NCBI GenBank assembly: GCA_014361245.1
Contig: JACIWB010000005.1
Span: forward strand, 1 to 47,564
DNA from: Thermoplasmatales archaeon
GTDB taxonomy: Archaea; Thermoplasmatota; E2; UBA202; JdFR-43
DNA: 47,564 bases
Reading direction: 5' to 3'
In this document: piece after piece, positions 15,464 to 25,100 of the stretch
Position numbering within the stretch: the stretch's first letter is position 1
How the letters are laid out: every line of letters starts with the position of its first letter
Position numbers and translations under genes: made by a program
The notes under the pieces: generated by a model
Database searches by the model: none
The model's input: only the letters and a program-made list of their open reading frames with translations
What the model was told of the DNA's origin: nothing

Positions 15464-16858
15464 TTAACTCTTTTTTAAATCTTTCCAGCTTAAAATCATT
15501 TTTTTTGCAATTTTCGCTTCATCCACTCTTTTAACTGGCATATTTTGAGGAGCATTTTTTAGAATTTCAGATGGTTCCTTTATAATTTTTTCAATTGCAT
15601 TGCTGAAATTGTCAAGTGTTTCTTTTGTTGCATCTTCAGTTGGTTCAATCATCATTGCTTCCTCAACAATAAGGGGGAAATAAACTGTTGGCGGATGAAA
15701 GCCATAATCAAGCAATCTCTTTGCAACATCCATTGCTCTTATATTTAAATTTTTTGTAGAAACAACAAATTCATGCATTCTTCGCCCGTAGAAAGGCACT
15801 TCAACTCCAGCTTTCCTCAATTTTTCCATTAAATAATTTGAATTAAGAACAGCTTTTTTGCTAACTTCTTCAAGTTTCTTCCCTTTCATAGTTATATATG
15901 CATATGCTTTAAGCAAAACAGAAAAATTTCCATAAAAATAACTCACCTTCCCTATTGAATCAGGCATTTCATAATCAAAAAAATATTTTCCATTTTTCTC
16001 CCTTACTCTCGGAACAGGTAGAAATCTTTCAAGAAAACTTTTCACTCCAACTGGCCCGCTTCCAGGTCCTCCTCCTCCATGAGGTGTTGCAAATGTTTTG
16101 TGCAAGTTTAGATGGACTATATCAAATCCCATTATTGCTGGGTTTGTTATTCCCATTATTGCATTTAAGTTTGCCCCATCATAGTAAAGCAAAGCTCCTT
16201 TTTTCTTAACCTCTCTCGCTATTTCAACTATATTCTTTTCAAATATTCCAAGCGTATTTGGATTTGTGAGCATGAAAACAGCGGTATCATCACTCAAAAC
16301 ACTTCTTAATGCTTCCATGTCCACCATTCCCTGCTTTGAAGGTATTTCAATAACATCAAACCCCGCCATTTTAGCAGATGCTGGATTTGTTCCATGGGCG
16401 GAATCTGGCACAATAACCTCTTTCCTTCTCTCACCTTTCTTTTCAAAATATGCTCTTGCAATCAGCAACCCAGTGAGCTCGCCATGCGCCCCCGCGCAAG
16501 GCTGCAGGGTAAAGGCATCCATTCCAGTTATCTCGCAAAGCATTTTTTCAAGCTTGTAAATTATCTCCAGGCAACCCTGAATATTTTTTTCGCTCTGCAG
16601 AGGATGAACATAATTTATTTTTTCGTTTCTTGCAATTTTTTCAAGAATTCTTGGATTATATTTCATTGTGCATGAGCCAAGAGGATAAAAGCCAGTATCA
16701 ACTCCGTAATTCATCTGACTTAAATGAATAAAATGCCTTATAACTTCCCTTTCTGCAAGATTTGGTATGTTCAGTTCCTTCCTCTCAATTCCTTCAATTT
16801 TTTCCTCCTCCCGCTCCTCAATTTCTATCAGAAGTTTTTCATCATATCTTGCCATCAT
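15464..16858 (-). CDS. gcvPB: Glycine dehydrogenase (decarboxylating) subunit 2
   Basis: The PLP-binding half of the split glycine-cleavage P-protein, 464 residues. It decarboxylates glycine and passes the aminomethyl group to the lipoyl H-protein. The PLP lysine is Lys254 in NLHKTFATPHGGGGPGSGP, with SAHGTNPASA at about 153-162 and the early FYPLGSCTMKYNP segment. Length is normal for subunit 2. Two adjacent ATGs (16858, 16855) could start it; both lie inside the last bases of gcvPA, so the pair is translationally coupled. GcvT, GcvH and the lipoamide dehydrogenase are not in the window. It ends 4 bp from the convergent M28 gene. Confidence 0.93.
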   Translation of the reverse strand: MMARYDEKLLIEIEEREEEKIEGIERKELNIPNLAEREVIRHFIHLSQMNYGVDTGFYPLGSCTMKYNPRILEKIARNEKINYVHPLQSEKNIQGCLEIIYKLEKMLCEITGMDAFTLQPCAGAHGELTGLLIARAYFEKKGERRKEVIVPDSAHGTNPASAKMAGFDVIEIPSKQGMVDMEALRSVLSDDTAVFMLTNPNTLGIFEKNIVEIAREVKKKGALLYYDGANLNAIMGITNPAIMGFDIVHLNLHKTFATPHGGGGPGSGPVGVKSFLERFLPVPRVREKNGKYFFDYEMPDSIGKVSYFYGNFSVLLKAYAYITMKGKKLEEVSKKAVLNSNYLMEKLRKAGVEVPFYGRRMHEFVVSTKNLNIRAMDVAKRLLDYGFHPPTVYFPLIVEEAMMIEPTEDATKETLDNFSNAIEKIIKEPSEILKNAPQNMPVKRVDEAKIAKKMILSWKDLKKS

Positions 16859-18128
16859 TCTCTATAACCTCTTTCATTTTTTCAATGCATTCATCAATCA
16901 AGTTTTTGCTATGCATTTCAGTAACTCCAAATAAAATTCCATTTCTGACATATTCATCTATTATAAGCCCGCTTTCAATCCCTTTTTCAAGAAGCTTTGA
17001 ATTGAATATCTTTGCATTCATTGGGCATATTGAAACAAATTCATTGAAGAATTTTCTTTTAAAAGGTAATTTAAATCCTATTTTCTCGAGTTTTTTTGCC
17101 ATATATTGAGCGTTCTCCATATTTTTAATTGCAATTTTCCTCAACCCATCTCTTCCAAGAATTGAAACATATGCAAGAAAAGATATGCAGAGCAATGCTT
17201 CGTTTGAACATATATTGCTTGTTGCCTTTCCACGCCTTATATGTTGCTCCCTTGTTTGCAATGTCATGCTGAAACATAATTTTTCCTCATCATTTGCTCC
17301 TATAATCTTTCCTGGCATTTGTCTCACGAATTCTTTTCTGCAGGCAAATATCCCAAGCATTGGTCCCCCAAAATTCATATGATTTCCCAGATATCCATTT
17401 CCTATAACAATATCCGCCCCATAGAATGAGGGGGGATTGAAAATTGCAAGGTAAAGAGGATCAACCCCGACAATAAGCAACGCATCATTTTTTTCCTTCA
17501 TCTCAAGAATTTCCTTATACCTATCATCTATTATCCCAAAAAAATTTGGATTCTCAATATATATTGCATCCGCCTGTCCGCCATCAATTTCAACAAGCCC
17601 TTCTTCATTATATTTTTTTTCAATAATTTCTATGCCCGCTCCCTTAACATAGTTTTTCAGCACACTCTTCTTGTGCCAGAATATATTTGAAGGAATAATA
17701 ACCTTCTTTCTCCCTTTTATCCTTTCCGCCATCAGGCAGGCTTCGCCGAGAGCGGTTGCGGCATCATACATTGATATATTTGCGGCATCCATTCCAGTGA
17801 GTTCGCATACAACAGATTGATATTCAAAGAGTGCTTGAAGCAGTCCTTGGGATGCTTCTGGCTGGTAGGGTGTGTAGGAAGTATAAAATTCTTCCCTGCT
17901 AACTATTTCTTCCACAGCTGGCGGAATATAATGTGGCTTTATTATTGGAAGAAAGGACAAAACTTCAAAAAATGATTTATTTTTCTCCAAAATTTTTTTT
18001 ATTTCTTCCTCAACCTCCATCTCTTCTTTTGGCTCTGGTAAGTTCAGCCCCCTTCTTATTTCCTTTGGTATATCTTCAAAAAGCTCTTCAATGCTTTTTA
18101 TTCCAATAAAATCAAGCATTTTCTTCAT
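16842..18128 (-). CDS. gcvPA: Glycine dehydrogenase (decarboxylating) subunit 1
   Basis: The N-terminal half of the split P-protein, 428 residues, forming the alpha/beta pair with gcvPB. Hallmarks are the early [20 protein letters not shown], the [20 protein letters not shown] segment and [20 protein letters not shown], then [11 protein letters not shown] near the middle. Subunit 1 lacks the PLP lysine, as expected. Its ATG at 18128 overlaps the stop of rps27ae as ATGA, so a catabolic enzyme is read on from a ribosomal-protein operon. The downstream overlap with gcvPB is 17 bp. Confidence 0.93.
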   Translation of the reverse strand: MKKMLDFIGIKSIEELFEDIPKEIRRGLNLPEPKEEMEVEEEIKKILEKNKSFFEVLSFLPIIKPHYIPPAVEEIVSREEFYTSYTPYQPEASQGLLQALFEYQSVVCELTGMDAANISMYDAATALGEACLMAERIKGRKKVIIPSNIFWHKKSVLKNYVKGAGIEIIEKKYNEEGLVEIDGGQADAIYIENPNFFGIIDDRYKEILEMKEKNDALLIVGVDPLYLAIFNPPSFYGADIVIGNGYLGNHMNFGGPMLGIFACRKEFVRQMPGKIIGANDEEKLCFSMTLQTREQHIRRGKATSNICSNEALLCISFLAYVSILGRDGLRKIAIKNMENAQYMAKKLEKIGFKLPFKRKFFNEFVSICPMNAKIFNSKLLEKGIESGLIIDEYVRNGILFGVTEMHSKNLIDECIEKMKEVIENDGKI

Positions 18129-18277
18129 TGTTTTTTGAATTCAGTATAACCACAATTACCGCAACTTATCCTATTTTTGTGCTCCGCCATAAAAACGCCG
18201 GGCCCGCATTTCGGGCATTCTTTCCTTTTCCTCACTATTTTACCATCCTTCACTTCATATATCTCTCTTTTATTCAT
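18125..18277 (-). CDS. rps27ae: 30S ribosomal protein S27ae
   Basis: A 50-residue zinc-ribbon protein of the small subunit (eS31), found by reading the frame between rps24e and gcvPA. It starts [20 protein letters not shown] and continues with zinc ligands CPKCG (21-24) and CGNCGY (39-42), ending EFKKQ. The ATG at 18277 overlaps the rps24e stop as ATGA and is preceded by a strong AAGGAGGAG site. Its stop overlaps the gcvPA start in the same way. Eukaryotic S27a is a ubiquitin fusion; the archaeal version, as here, is free. Confidence 0.93.
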   Translation of the reverse strand: MNKREIYEVKDGKIVRKRKECPKCGPGVFMAEHKNRISCGNCGYTEFKKQ

Positions 18278-18296
18278 TTTTTCTCCTCCTTCTTTT
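18273..18296 (-). promoter_or_regulatory. Shine-Dalgarno block inside the rps24e tail
   Basis: On the minus strand this reads AAAAGAAGGAGGAG, then A-rich sequence and the rps27ae ATG overlapping the rps24e TGA. The GGAGGAG core is a strong ribosome site, and in the rps24e frame the same bases encode Lys-Glu-Glu-Lys-Lys-stop. The same 24 bases recur at 19244-19267. Confidence 0.75.
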
Positions 18297-18594
18297 CTTC
18301 TTTCTTCTTTTTCTCTTCCTTTATTCCAAGGTTCCTTGCAATTATATATGATGGCTCTATCTTTCTTGCATCTGCCTCTGATGGATAAATCTTTGCATAT
18401 ACCTTTGCCCTATTTTCTCCATATTTTTGCTTTATATACTGCAAAACAACAAATCCGTCTCTGCCAATAGCATTTTTTATTTCCTCCTTTATTTTTTGTC
18501 TCTCAGGTGTTTTTCCTTCATATCTCAGATTGCATTTAATTTCTTCCCTTTTAAACAGCTTATTTTCCTTCCTTTCTTCTATCTCTATATCCAT
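18274..18594 (-). CDS. rps24e: 30S ribosomal protein S24e
   Basis: Small-subunit protein eS24, 106 residues. The core runs from [20 protein letters not shown] through [20 protein letters not shown] and [20 protein letters not shown], then [20 protein letters not shown]. The last 15 residues are almost purely Lys/Glu (from [14 protein letters not shown]), and the DNA for this tail doubles as the ribosome site for rps27ae. It follows the dephospho-CoA kinase gene by one base and sits in an rpo7-spt4-kinase-rps24e-rps27ae run. Confidence 0.93.
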   Translation of the reverse strand: MDIEIEERKENKLFKREEIKCNLRYEGKTPERQKIKEEIKNAIGRDGFVVLQYIKQKYGENRAKVYAKIYPSEADARKIEPSYIIARNLGIKEEKKKKEEKKEEKK

Positions 18595-18595
18595 T

Positions 18596-19075
18596 CTATC
18601 CCTCCAGATTTTTCAGGAATTTTTCAACTTTATCGCGCTCCTTTCTTCCAACATTTACAACAACCATACCCTTAGATGGCATTCCATATATAACTGTTGT
18701 GTTATCTGGAGCAAGATATATGGCTGGCAAAGCAGCCAGATCTTCTTCGCCATCTACTTCTATCAATACTTTTTTATTCTCAATGTATGCAGTTGCTATT
18801 GCATTCCATAACTCACGGGTTATTTTGCTTGCAGGATTTTTAACCTTTATAATTTTTTCCGCAGAAAAATCTTTTCTTTCATATTCTTTCCTTTCAATTC
18901 TGTAATCAACTACTGCTATATCTGGTTTTATTCCTTCTTTTTCAAGCGACATTGTTACCATATCTCCCACACTCACTATCTTTCCCTTCAAATTTTCTTT
19001 CCTTATTTTCTTTGTAATTTTTCCCAATGGTTTTCTCAACTCTTCCTTTTTCTCATCTGGCACAATATACATCAT
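18596..19075 (-). CDS. GTP-dependent dephospho-CoA kinase (DUF359)
   Basis: A 159-residue DUF359 protein. The family was shown in Thermococcus kodakarensis to phosphorylate dephospho-CoA using GTP, the last step of CoA synthesis in many archaea, which lack bacterial CoaE. Visible motifs are IVSVGDMVTMSL, PDIAVVDYRIERK, VKNPASKITRELWNAI, VDGEEDLAALPAIYLAP and VIYGMPSKGMVVVNV. Length is typical. It overlaps spt4 by 4 bp and sits between transcription and ribosomal genes, an arrangement common in archaea. CoA supply links it loosely to the ferredoxin oxidoreductase and acyl-CoA ligase in this window, but not by operon. Confidence 0.92.
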   Translation of the reverse strand: MMYIVPDEKKEELRKPLGKITKKIRKENLKGKIVSVGDMVTMSLEKEGIKPDIAVVDYRIERKEYERKDFSAEKIIKVKNPASKITRELWNAIATAYIENKKVLIEVDGEEDLAALPAIYLAPDNTTVIYGMPSKGMVVVNVGRKERDKVEKFLKNLEG

Positions 19076-19248
19076 CTAACCTTCAGGGCATATTTTCCAG
19101 GAGCTTTGACCCCTACTTTCTGAGCAATTTTTGAATTATTTACATCCACTATTATCATATATCCCTGCCATTCATCGCTCGTCGCCTCTGAGCAGAAAGG
19201 GCATATATTTTTGTTTGTAAGAACATGACATTTTCTGCACGCCTTCAT
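19072..19248 (-). CDS. spt4: RNA polymerase subunit E''/elongation factor Spt4
   Basis: A 58-residue zinc-ribbon protein, formerly RpoE'', the archaeal Spt4 partner of Spt5 in transcript elongation. It begins MKACRKCHVLTNKNICPFC, giving two CxxC zinc knuckles (CRKC, CPFC), followed by WQGYMIIVDVNNSKIAQKVG and a PGKYALKV end. I take the ATG at 19248: it overlaps the rpo7 stop as ATGA and has a strong AAGGAGGAG site, while a start at 19278 would add 10 rpo7-overlapping residues. Spt5 is not in this window. Confidence 0.93.
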   Translation of the reverse strand: MKACRKCHVLTNKNICPFCSEATSDEWQGYMIIVDVNNSKIAQKVGVKAPGKYALKVR

Positions 19249-19267
19249 TTTTTCTCCTCCTTCTTTT
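19244..19267 (-). promoter_or_regulatory. Shine-Dalgarno block inside the rpo7 tail
   Basis: These 24 bases are identical to 18273-18296. They provide AAGGAGGAG ahead of the spt4 ATG and at the same time encode the Lys-Glu-Glu-Lys-Lys end of Rpo7. Confidence 0.75.
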
Positions 19268-19799
19268 GCTTCTGCCACTCCTCCTTTCCAAGGCCGGGCT
19301 GGCGGGCGGTTAAGCCAATTTTGCTTTCTCTTGGATTCATTTCATTTAGTGAGACAGTAACTATTCTTGCTCTTATCTTGTCTCCTACCTTCAAAACATT
19401 CTTTGTATCCTTCCCCTCTATCCTCTTATTATCTACATCTATAATCACTCTATCATTCATTATCTGGCTTTTATGCAGAAGGGCATCAAGTGGGCCAATA
19501 TGACAGAAGGCTCCAAACTCAACAATATCTGAAACTATCGCATCAACTACTTCATGCAATTCTGGTTTGAAGGTTATTGCATCAAAAGTAACTTTTTGAT
19601 ATATTCCACCATCCCCGTGAAGAATGTAACCTTCTCCCTTTCTTTTTACATTTTTTGTAACGAGTATTAAACCATACTCTTTATCCATTGTTCCTTCAAA
19701 TGTTTCCTGAACAATTTTTGCAACAACCTCTTCCAAGTCATGGCTTAGATGAGTTGGAGGAATTCTTATTGTGTTCTCTATTGTTGTTTCATAATACAT
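19245..19799 (-). CDS. rpo7: DNA-directed RNA polymerase subunit E' (Rpo7)
   Basis: Archaeal Rpb7 homologue, 184 residues, which with Rpo4 forms the RNA polymerase stalk that binds nascent RNA. The N-terminal tip domain includes MYYETTIENTIRIPPTHLSH and GTMDKEYGLILVTKN; a C-terminal S1 RNA-binding domain spans about residues 80-165, with DAIVSDIVEFGAFCHIGPLD and VGDKIRARIVTVSL. The start is the ATG at 19799, beginning the conserved N-terminus; an upstream frame to 19913 adds 38 non-conserved residues across the promoter. A TATA-like box lies about 26 bp upstream and is shared with divergent folC. Its partner rpo4 is at 43639-43950. Confidence 0.94.
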   Translation of the reverse strand: MYYETTIENTIRIPPTHLSHDLEEVVAKIVQETFEGTMDKEYGLILVTKNVKRKGEGYILHGDGGIYQKVTFDAITFKPELHEVVDAIVSDIVEFGAFCHIGPLDALLHKSQIMNDRVIIDVDNKRIEGKDTKNVLKVGDKIRARIVTVSLNEMNPRESKIGLTARQPGLGKEEWQKQKKEEKK

Positions 19800-19819
19800 G
19801 CTCCGAAATATAGAATTGC

Positions 19820-19830
19820 TTATAAATATT
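19820..19830. promoter_or_regulatory. Single central TATA element between rpo7 and folC
   Basis: TTATAAATATT reads as a TATA box on both strands. It lies about 26 bp from the rpo7 ATG (19799) and about 21 bp from the folC GTG (19846), the only element of this kind in the 46-bp gap. Both transcripts would be leaderless. Confidence 0.55.
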
Positions 19831-19845
19831 ATTGGTTTTTTAATC

Positions 19846-21021
19846 GTGTGGCTCGAAAAATTAAATGAAAATAAAATTTCTCTTAGTCTGGAAAGAATGG
19901 AAAAATTTATCATAGATAGAGGAAAAACAAAATATAAATGTATTCATGTGGGTGGAACAAATGGAAAAGGAAGCGTTTGCCATTTTATTTATAACATTTT
20001 GAGAGAAGATCATAAGGTTGGCTTATATACATCCCCTCATCTTGAAAGATTAAATGAAAGAATAGTTATAGATGGAATTGAAATAAGCAACGATGAAATA
20101 GAAAAATATAAATATTTGACCAGATACAATTTTACATATTTTGAAGCCCTCACTGCAATTGCAATAGAGCATTTTGAAAATAGAGATGTGGATTATGGAG
20201 TTTTTGAAGTAGGGCTCGGCGGCAGGCTGGATGCTACGAATGTTATAGAGCCAGAAATAAGCATAATTACAAATGTGTCGCTTGAGCATGAAAATTTTCT
20301 TGGAAAGGATATTGTTTCCATAGCAAGGGAAAAGGCAGGGATTATAAAAAATTCCCCTGTTGTTACTGCATGCAAAGGAGAAGCTCTTGAATTAATAAAA
20401 AATGTTGCGGAAGAAAAAAATGTTGAGCTATATGTAGTTGGCAGAGATGTTAAATGGGAAAAAATTGGAAATAAATTTTTAATTGATGCAGATGAAAAAT
20501 ATTCTGTTGAAACAAAAATGCAGGGGATTTTTCAGGGAGAAAACATAGCAATAGCAATAAAAGCTGGAGAGCTGTTAGGTATTGATAAGGAAAAAATAAT
20601 TGATGGAATAAAGAAAACATTTTTGCCAGGAAGAATGGAAAAAATAGGCAATTTTATTCTTGATGGATGCCACAATCCAGCTGCGATAGAAGCTTTCTCA
20701 AAATCTATTGTTGATTACAATAAGCTAATAATAATTTTTGGAGCAATGAGAGATAAGAACATTCCAGAAATGATTAAAAGATTACCAAAAGCAAGAGCTT
20801 ACATCGCAACGAAATCAAGCAGCGAGCGGGCCATGCCAGCGGGCGAAATAGCAGGCGTTGGCGCAAAAAATGGAGTTAGTTTTATTGTTAAGGAAGAAGT
20901 CGGGGAAGCAATTTCTTTTGCAGAAGAAATCGCAAATAAAAATGAAGTTATTTGCATAATTGGAAGTTTATATTTAGTTGGAGAAGCAAGGAAAATCATG
21001 AGAGAAAAAAATTATTTATAG
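19846..21021 (+). CDS. folC: Folylpolyglutamate/dihydrofolate synthase family (Mur ligase)
   Basis: A 391-residue Mur-ligase-fold enzyme of the FolC family, which adds glutamates to folates. The P-loop is HVGGTNGKGSVCHFIY; further motifs are GLYTSPHLERLNERI, FEALTAIAIEHFENRDVDYG, FEVGLGGRLDATNVI, SIITNVSLEHENFLG, REKAGIIK, and FLPGRMEK with ILDGCHNPAA. I choose the GTG at 19846 because it begins the family-like WLEKLN helix and sits downstream of the shared TATA box; starting at 19798 would place the promoter inside the gene. With formate-THF ligase and HutI nearby it supports use of folate-type C1 carriers. Confidence 0.88.
   Translation: MWLEKLNENKISLSLERMEKFIIDRGKTKYKCIHVGGTNGKGSVCHFIYNILREDHKVGLYTSPHLERLNERIVIDGIEISNDEIEKYKYLTRYNFTYFEALTAIAIEHFENRDVDYGVFEVGLGGRLDATNVIEPEISIITNVSLEHENFLGKDIVSIAREKAGIIKNSPVVTACKGEALELIKNVAEEKNVELYVVGRDVKWEKIGNKFLIDADEKYSVETKMQGIFQGENIAIAIKAGELLGIDKEKIIDGIKKTFLPGRMEKIGNFILDGCHNPAAIEAFSKSIVDYNKLIIIFGAMRDKNIPEMIKRLPKARAYIATKSSSERAMPAGEIAGVGAKNGVSFIVKEEVGEAISFAEEIANKNEVICIIGSLYLVGEARKIMREKNYL
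21011..21019 (+). promoter_or_regulatory. TATA-like promoter of PGF-CTERM gene
   Basis: TTATTTATA at the very end of folC lies about 26 bp before the GTG at 21041, matching leaderless initiation at that codon. Confidence 0.45.
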
Positions 21022-21040
21022 CGAAAAATAATTTAAGTAT

Positions 21041-21667
21041 GTGAAGAAAGCAATAATTTTTGCAATTTTTGCAATTCTGGCAATATCAACAGTTGTATCC
21101 GCTGAGAAAATTATTGATAAAGAAAATGATGTGCTATATGTTGAATGGGATGAAAATTTAAATAGTTATAAGAGCATTTCTTCTTCAAATAAACCGAATA
21201 TTGATATAAAAGAAGTATCATATGAAATAACAAGCGATGGAAATATTATTCTAAAGCTGAAAGTTTATGGAAATATAGAGAAATCGGATAAAGTTTTTTA
21301 TTGGATAAACCTGAATACAACAGAAAGAAACTATTATGTTGTTTTTTCAAATAATACCCAAATATGCTATAGCATGAAGGGAGAAAACATTTCAACCTAT
21401 ATTTCAGGTGAGTTAACTCATTATGGCGACACTATCGTAGCAACCTTTAAATCAGCTGGTTTAGGCGAGAAAATCGAATTTTTGGCTTATTCAGCGGAAT
21501 ATGAAAGGCTCGATGTTAGAAATAGATGGTATGGTGACTGGGTTCCAGATAAATTTTCTCCTGTTTATGAGGAAAAGCAGGAAACAAAAGAAAAGAAAGG
21601 TTTGCCTGGTTTTGAGCTAATTTTAATTTTGTTAGCTATTACGATTATATTATGGAGAAAAAGATAG
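21041..21667 (+). CDS. Secreted protein with PGF-CTERM-like anchor
   Basis: A 208-residue exported protein of unknown function. It has a signal peptide (about 1-22, IIFAIFAILAISTVVSA), a mostly beta-strand domain rich in Asn-X-Ser/Thr sites (for example NTTE, NNTQ, NIST), a charged KQETKEKK spacer, and a C-terminal LPGFELILILLAITIILWRKR. That end fits the PGF-CTERM pattern: Pro-Gly-Phe, a hydrophobic helix, a basic end, which is cut by archaeosortase A with lipid attachment in haloarchaea. The domain brings to mind proteins reporting on surface hydrolysis, but I do not recognise it. Its 3' end overlaps DUF429 by 16 bp. Confidence 0.75.
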   Translation: MKKAIIFAIFAILAISTVVSAEKIIDKENDVLYVEWDENLNSYKSISSSNKPNIDIKEVSYEITSDGNIILKLKVYGNIEKSDKVFYWINLNTTERNYYVVFSNNTQICYSMKGENISTYISGELTHYGDTIVATFKSAGLGEKIEFLAYSAEYERLDVRNRWYGDWVPDKFSPVYEEKQETKEKKGLPGFELILILLAITIILWRKR

Positions 21668-22167
21668 TTGGGCTGGATCTGGCGGCGCTTCCAAAAAATG
21701 AGAGTGGTGTTTGTATATTAAAGGAGAAACCTGAATTTTTTATTTTTTATGAGGATGAGGAAATATTATCTTTTTTTAAAAATTTTGAACCAGATATTGT
21801 AGCGATTGATGCCCCCCTCATGGAAGAAATTAGGATAAGGAAAGCTGATTTATTGCTTAAAAAATATGGGGCGATGCCTCCCACAATGCAAGGAATGAAA
21901 ATTTTAACCAAGAGGGCAAATAAACTTGTTAAAAAATTGAATTGCAGGGTTATAGAAGTTTTTCCAACAGCAACAGCAAAAATAATCGGGATTTATGATA
22001 AAAACTGGAGAAGCATGGCTGAGAAATTGGGGATAAATATAAAAAGTAAGCATGAATTGGATGCATATCTTGCAGCATATACTGCCCATCTCTACCTAAT
22101 AGGCGAAGCGGAGGAAGTGGGGGATGAGGAAAAGGTAGTTATTCCTAAAAAAAATAAAAAAGTTTAA
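21652..22167 (+). CDS. DUF429 RNase H-like protein
   Basis: A 171-residue protein of the DUF429 family, predicted to have an RNase H-like fold. It opens with KIVGLDLAALPKNESGVCIL, has the acidic VAIDAPL segment near 50, a central ILTKRANKLVKKLNCRVIEV FPTATAK region, and ends with the helix SKHELDAYLAAYTAHLYLIG, where the Asp/Glu residues would complete an acidic site. A basic Lys-rich tail follows. The start lies 16 bp inside the previous gene. No activity is established for the family; nuclease or nucleotide-binding roles are both guesses. Confidence 0.75.
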   Translation: MEKKIVGLDLAALPKNESGVCILKEKPEFFIFYEDEEILSFFKNFEPDIVAIDAPLMEEIRIRKADLLLKKYGAMPPTMQGMKILTKRANKLVKKLNCRVIEVFPTATAKIIGIYDKNWRSMAEKLGINIKSKHELDAYLAAYTAHLYLIGEAEEVGDEEKVVIPKKNKKV

Positions 22168-22190
22168 GTTTAACATCTCTTATATGCTTC

Positions 22191-25100
22191 ATGTATAAGG
22201 GGATGGGTTTAAATAAAATATTGCCTGTATTTGTTGGAATAGTAGTTTTAACTGTGATATTTTATGAAGCAAGAAGCAGTTACCCAAAAATAATATTTGT
22301 TGATGATGATTTTACAAATGATCCAGCAAATCATAAATGGAACAATATAGAAGATGCAATAAATGATGCAAATGATGGCGATACAATATTTGTTTTTAAT
22401 GGAACATATCAAAAAAATATTTTTATAAATAAGGAAATAAGGATTGTTGGGATAGGAGATGTAACTTTAGATGGAATTGGAAAAGATTATGCGATAAACA
22501 TTCTTTCAGAAAATGTAATTTTAGAAAACTTGAATGTAAGAAATGCCATAAAAGCTTTAATAAAAATATCAAAAGACAATGTTATCGTAAATAATTGCTC
22601 CTTTATAGGAAATAACATCACTGGTTTGGAAATAAATGCGAATAATATAGAGTTAAGAAATTGTAAGATAGAAGGAACATTCATAGCAATTAATGCAAGC
22701 GGTAGAAATATAAGAGTTATAAATACAAGCGTAGAAAATCCAGCAAAAGGATGGGGAATAATACTAAAAAATTCAAAGGATTGTTTATTTGAGAATATAA
22801 GCATCTCTAATATAGAAAATAAAAGCTTTAAAATAGAGAATTCATCAAATATAACCCTTTCAAAAATTTCTGTAAATAATTCATTCTGCGGAATACTATT
22901 GCTTGAAACAAATAACTCATCATTGTCTTTTATAAATCTTTCAGAAAATAAGATAGGGATAAAGATAGAAAAATCAATCAATAATACAATAAGGGATTGC
23001 AACTTTTTAAGAAATATAGGATATGGAATATATCTTGAAAATTCTTACAACAATTCAATATATCACAACAACTTTATTGATAATGGAATAAATGCGTTTG
23101 ATGATGGAGCAAACATATGGAATAAAAGCGTTGGCAATTACTGGAGCAACTACGCTGGCAGGGATGAAAATAATGATGGGATAGGAGATGAACCATATCA
23201 TTTTCTCAATTGTATAGATTTTCTTCCCTTAATTAATAAAATTGAATATCCTCCTTCTTTTGTTTGGGTTGATGATAATTATAATCAGCAAACAACTGGC
23301 TGGGGGATAGATCATTTCAATAACCTGCAGGAAGCCATAAATGCTGTTAAGGAGGGAGGAAAATGCCGTGTTTATAATGGGACTTATGGAAGAGTTTTCA
23401 TAAATAAAAGTTTGGAAATTTTTGGCGATAAAAATGCAAAAATAATTTCAAGCGGAGATGCTGTTATAATATCTGCAAAAGATTTAAAGATTGGAGGTTT
23501 TGAAATCTCTGGAAGCGAAAATTGCCTGAGAATTCAGAATTCAGAGAATTTGAGTATTTTTGATTGCAAATTCAGAAATGGATTATTTGGAATATATCTA
23601 ATAAATTCTTTCAACTGCTCTATCTGGAATTCTTCAGTATCAGGAAATACAAAAGGAATATACCTCTTCAATTCATCATTTGTAAATATCTCAAAAAGCA
23701 TTGTATCCAATAATTCATATTTTGGAATAGAAATAAGCCACAATTCATCTAAAAATACAATATATGATTGCTCGATAGAAAATAACGGATATTATGGTAT
23801 TTATATAATTTCATCAAATAACAGCATCTGGCATAATAACTTCATAAACAATACCGCATATGATATGGGTAAAAACGAATGGAATTCAGACTATGAGAGA
23901 GCGATTGGCAACTACTGGAGCAACTACGCTGGCAGGGATGAAAATAATGATGGGATAGGAGATGAGCCATATAGTCTGGAAGGCGGCGCAAATGATTTCT
24001 ACCCCCTAATGAATAAAATTTCTTATCCTCCAAAATTTGTGTGGGTAAGCCGCTCATTTAATGAAACAATTCCTGGCTGGGGCGTTGATCATTCCTCAAA
24101 CTTAAATGATGCAATTGAGATGCTACAAGAAGGCGGCGGGTGCTTTGTTTTTCCTGGATTATATGAGGAAAATGTTAGAATAGATAAGAAAGTTTTTATA
24201 GGGGGGCTAAATGCAACAATTGATGGAAATGGGGAAAGTGTTTTTAACTTATCGGGAAATAATATAAGCGTTTATAATTTGACTATAAGAAATTGCTGGG
24301 GAGATGCGGGAATAAAAATTTTTGGAGAGAATGTTTCTATAAGGGGATGCGAGATATACAGTAGCCATTATGGAATAAAAATATATGGGAGAAATGCGAC
24401 ATTGGAAAACTGCTCAATTCATGATAATTCATTTAATGGGATATATGTTGGAAAAAATGTTTCAAGAATAGCAAATTGCTCCATATATAACAACAATAAT
24501 GGAATTTACATTGAAAGCAATTCAAATAGAATAGAAAATAGCAGTTTCAATAACTGTGTTATATGCATTAAAATAATAAATTCTTCAGGAAATGAGATGT
24601 ATAAAAATATTTTCAGAAAAAGTATGTATGGCGTATATCTTACAAATTCTTCTGGAAATGCTATATATTTCAACAACTTCATTGAAAATGGAATAAATGC
24701 ATTTGATGATGGGGCAAACATATGGAATAAAAGCGTTGGCAACTACTGGAGCAACTACGCTGGCAGTGATGAAAATGTAGATGGGATAGGAGATGAACCA
24801 TATATAATAGATGAGAATAGCATTGATTATTTACCGTTGATAAAAGAAGCTGGTAAGCCAATATGCAAATTTAATTTTTCCCCTACAATTCCCTATTCTT
24901 TGGAAGAAGTGAGCTTTATCGATGCTTCCTTTGATTTTGACGGAGATATTGTTTCTTGGTTTTGGAGTTTTGGGGATGAAAATTATAGCAATGAGAGGAA
25001 TCCAAAACATGCATATGCTAAAAGAGGAATTTATAAAATAAAATTAACAGTATTTGACGATGAAGGGAAAAATGACACAATGGAAAAATATATAGAAGTT

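Noticed and set aside
19798-19845. ATG at 19798 as the folC start
   Set aside because: It would add 16 non-conserved residues across the shared TATA element and overlap the rpo7 start; the GTG at 19846 fits promoter and family.
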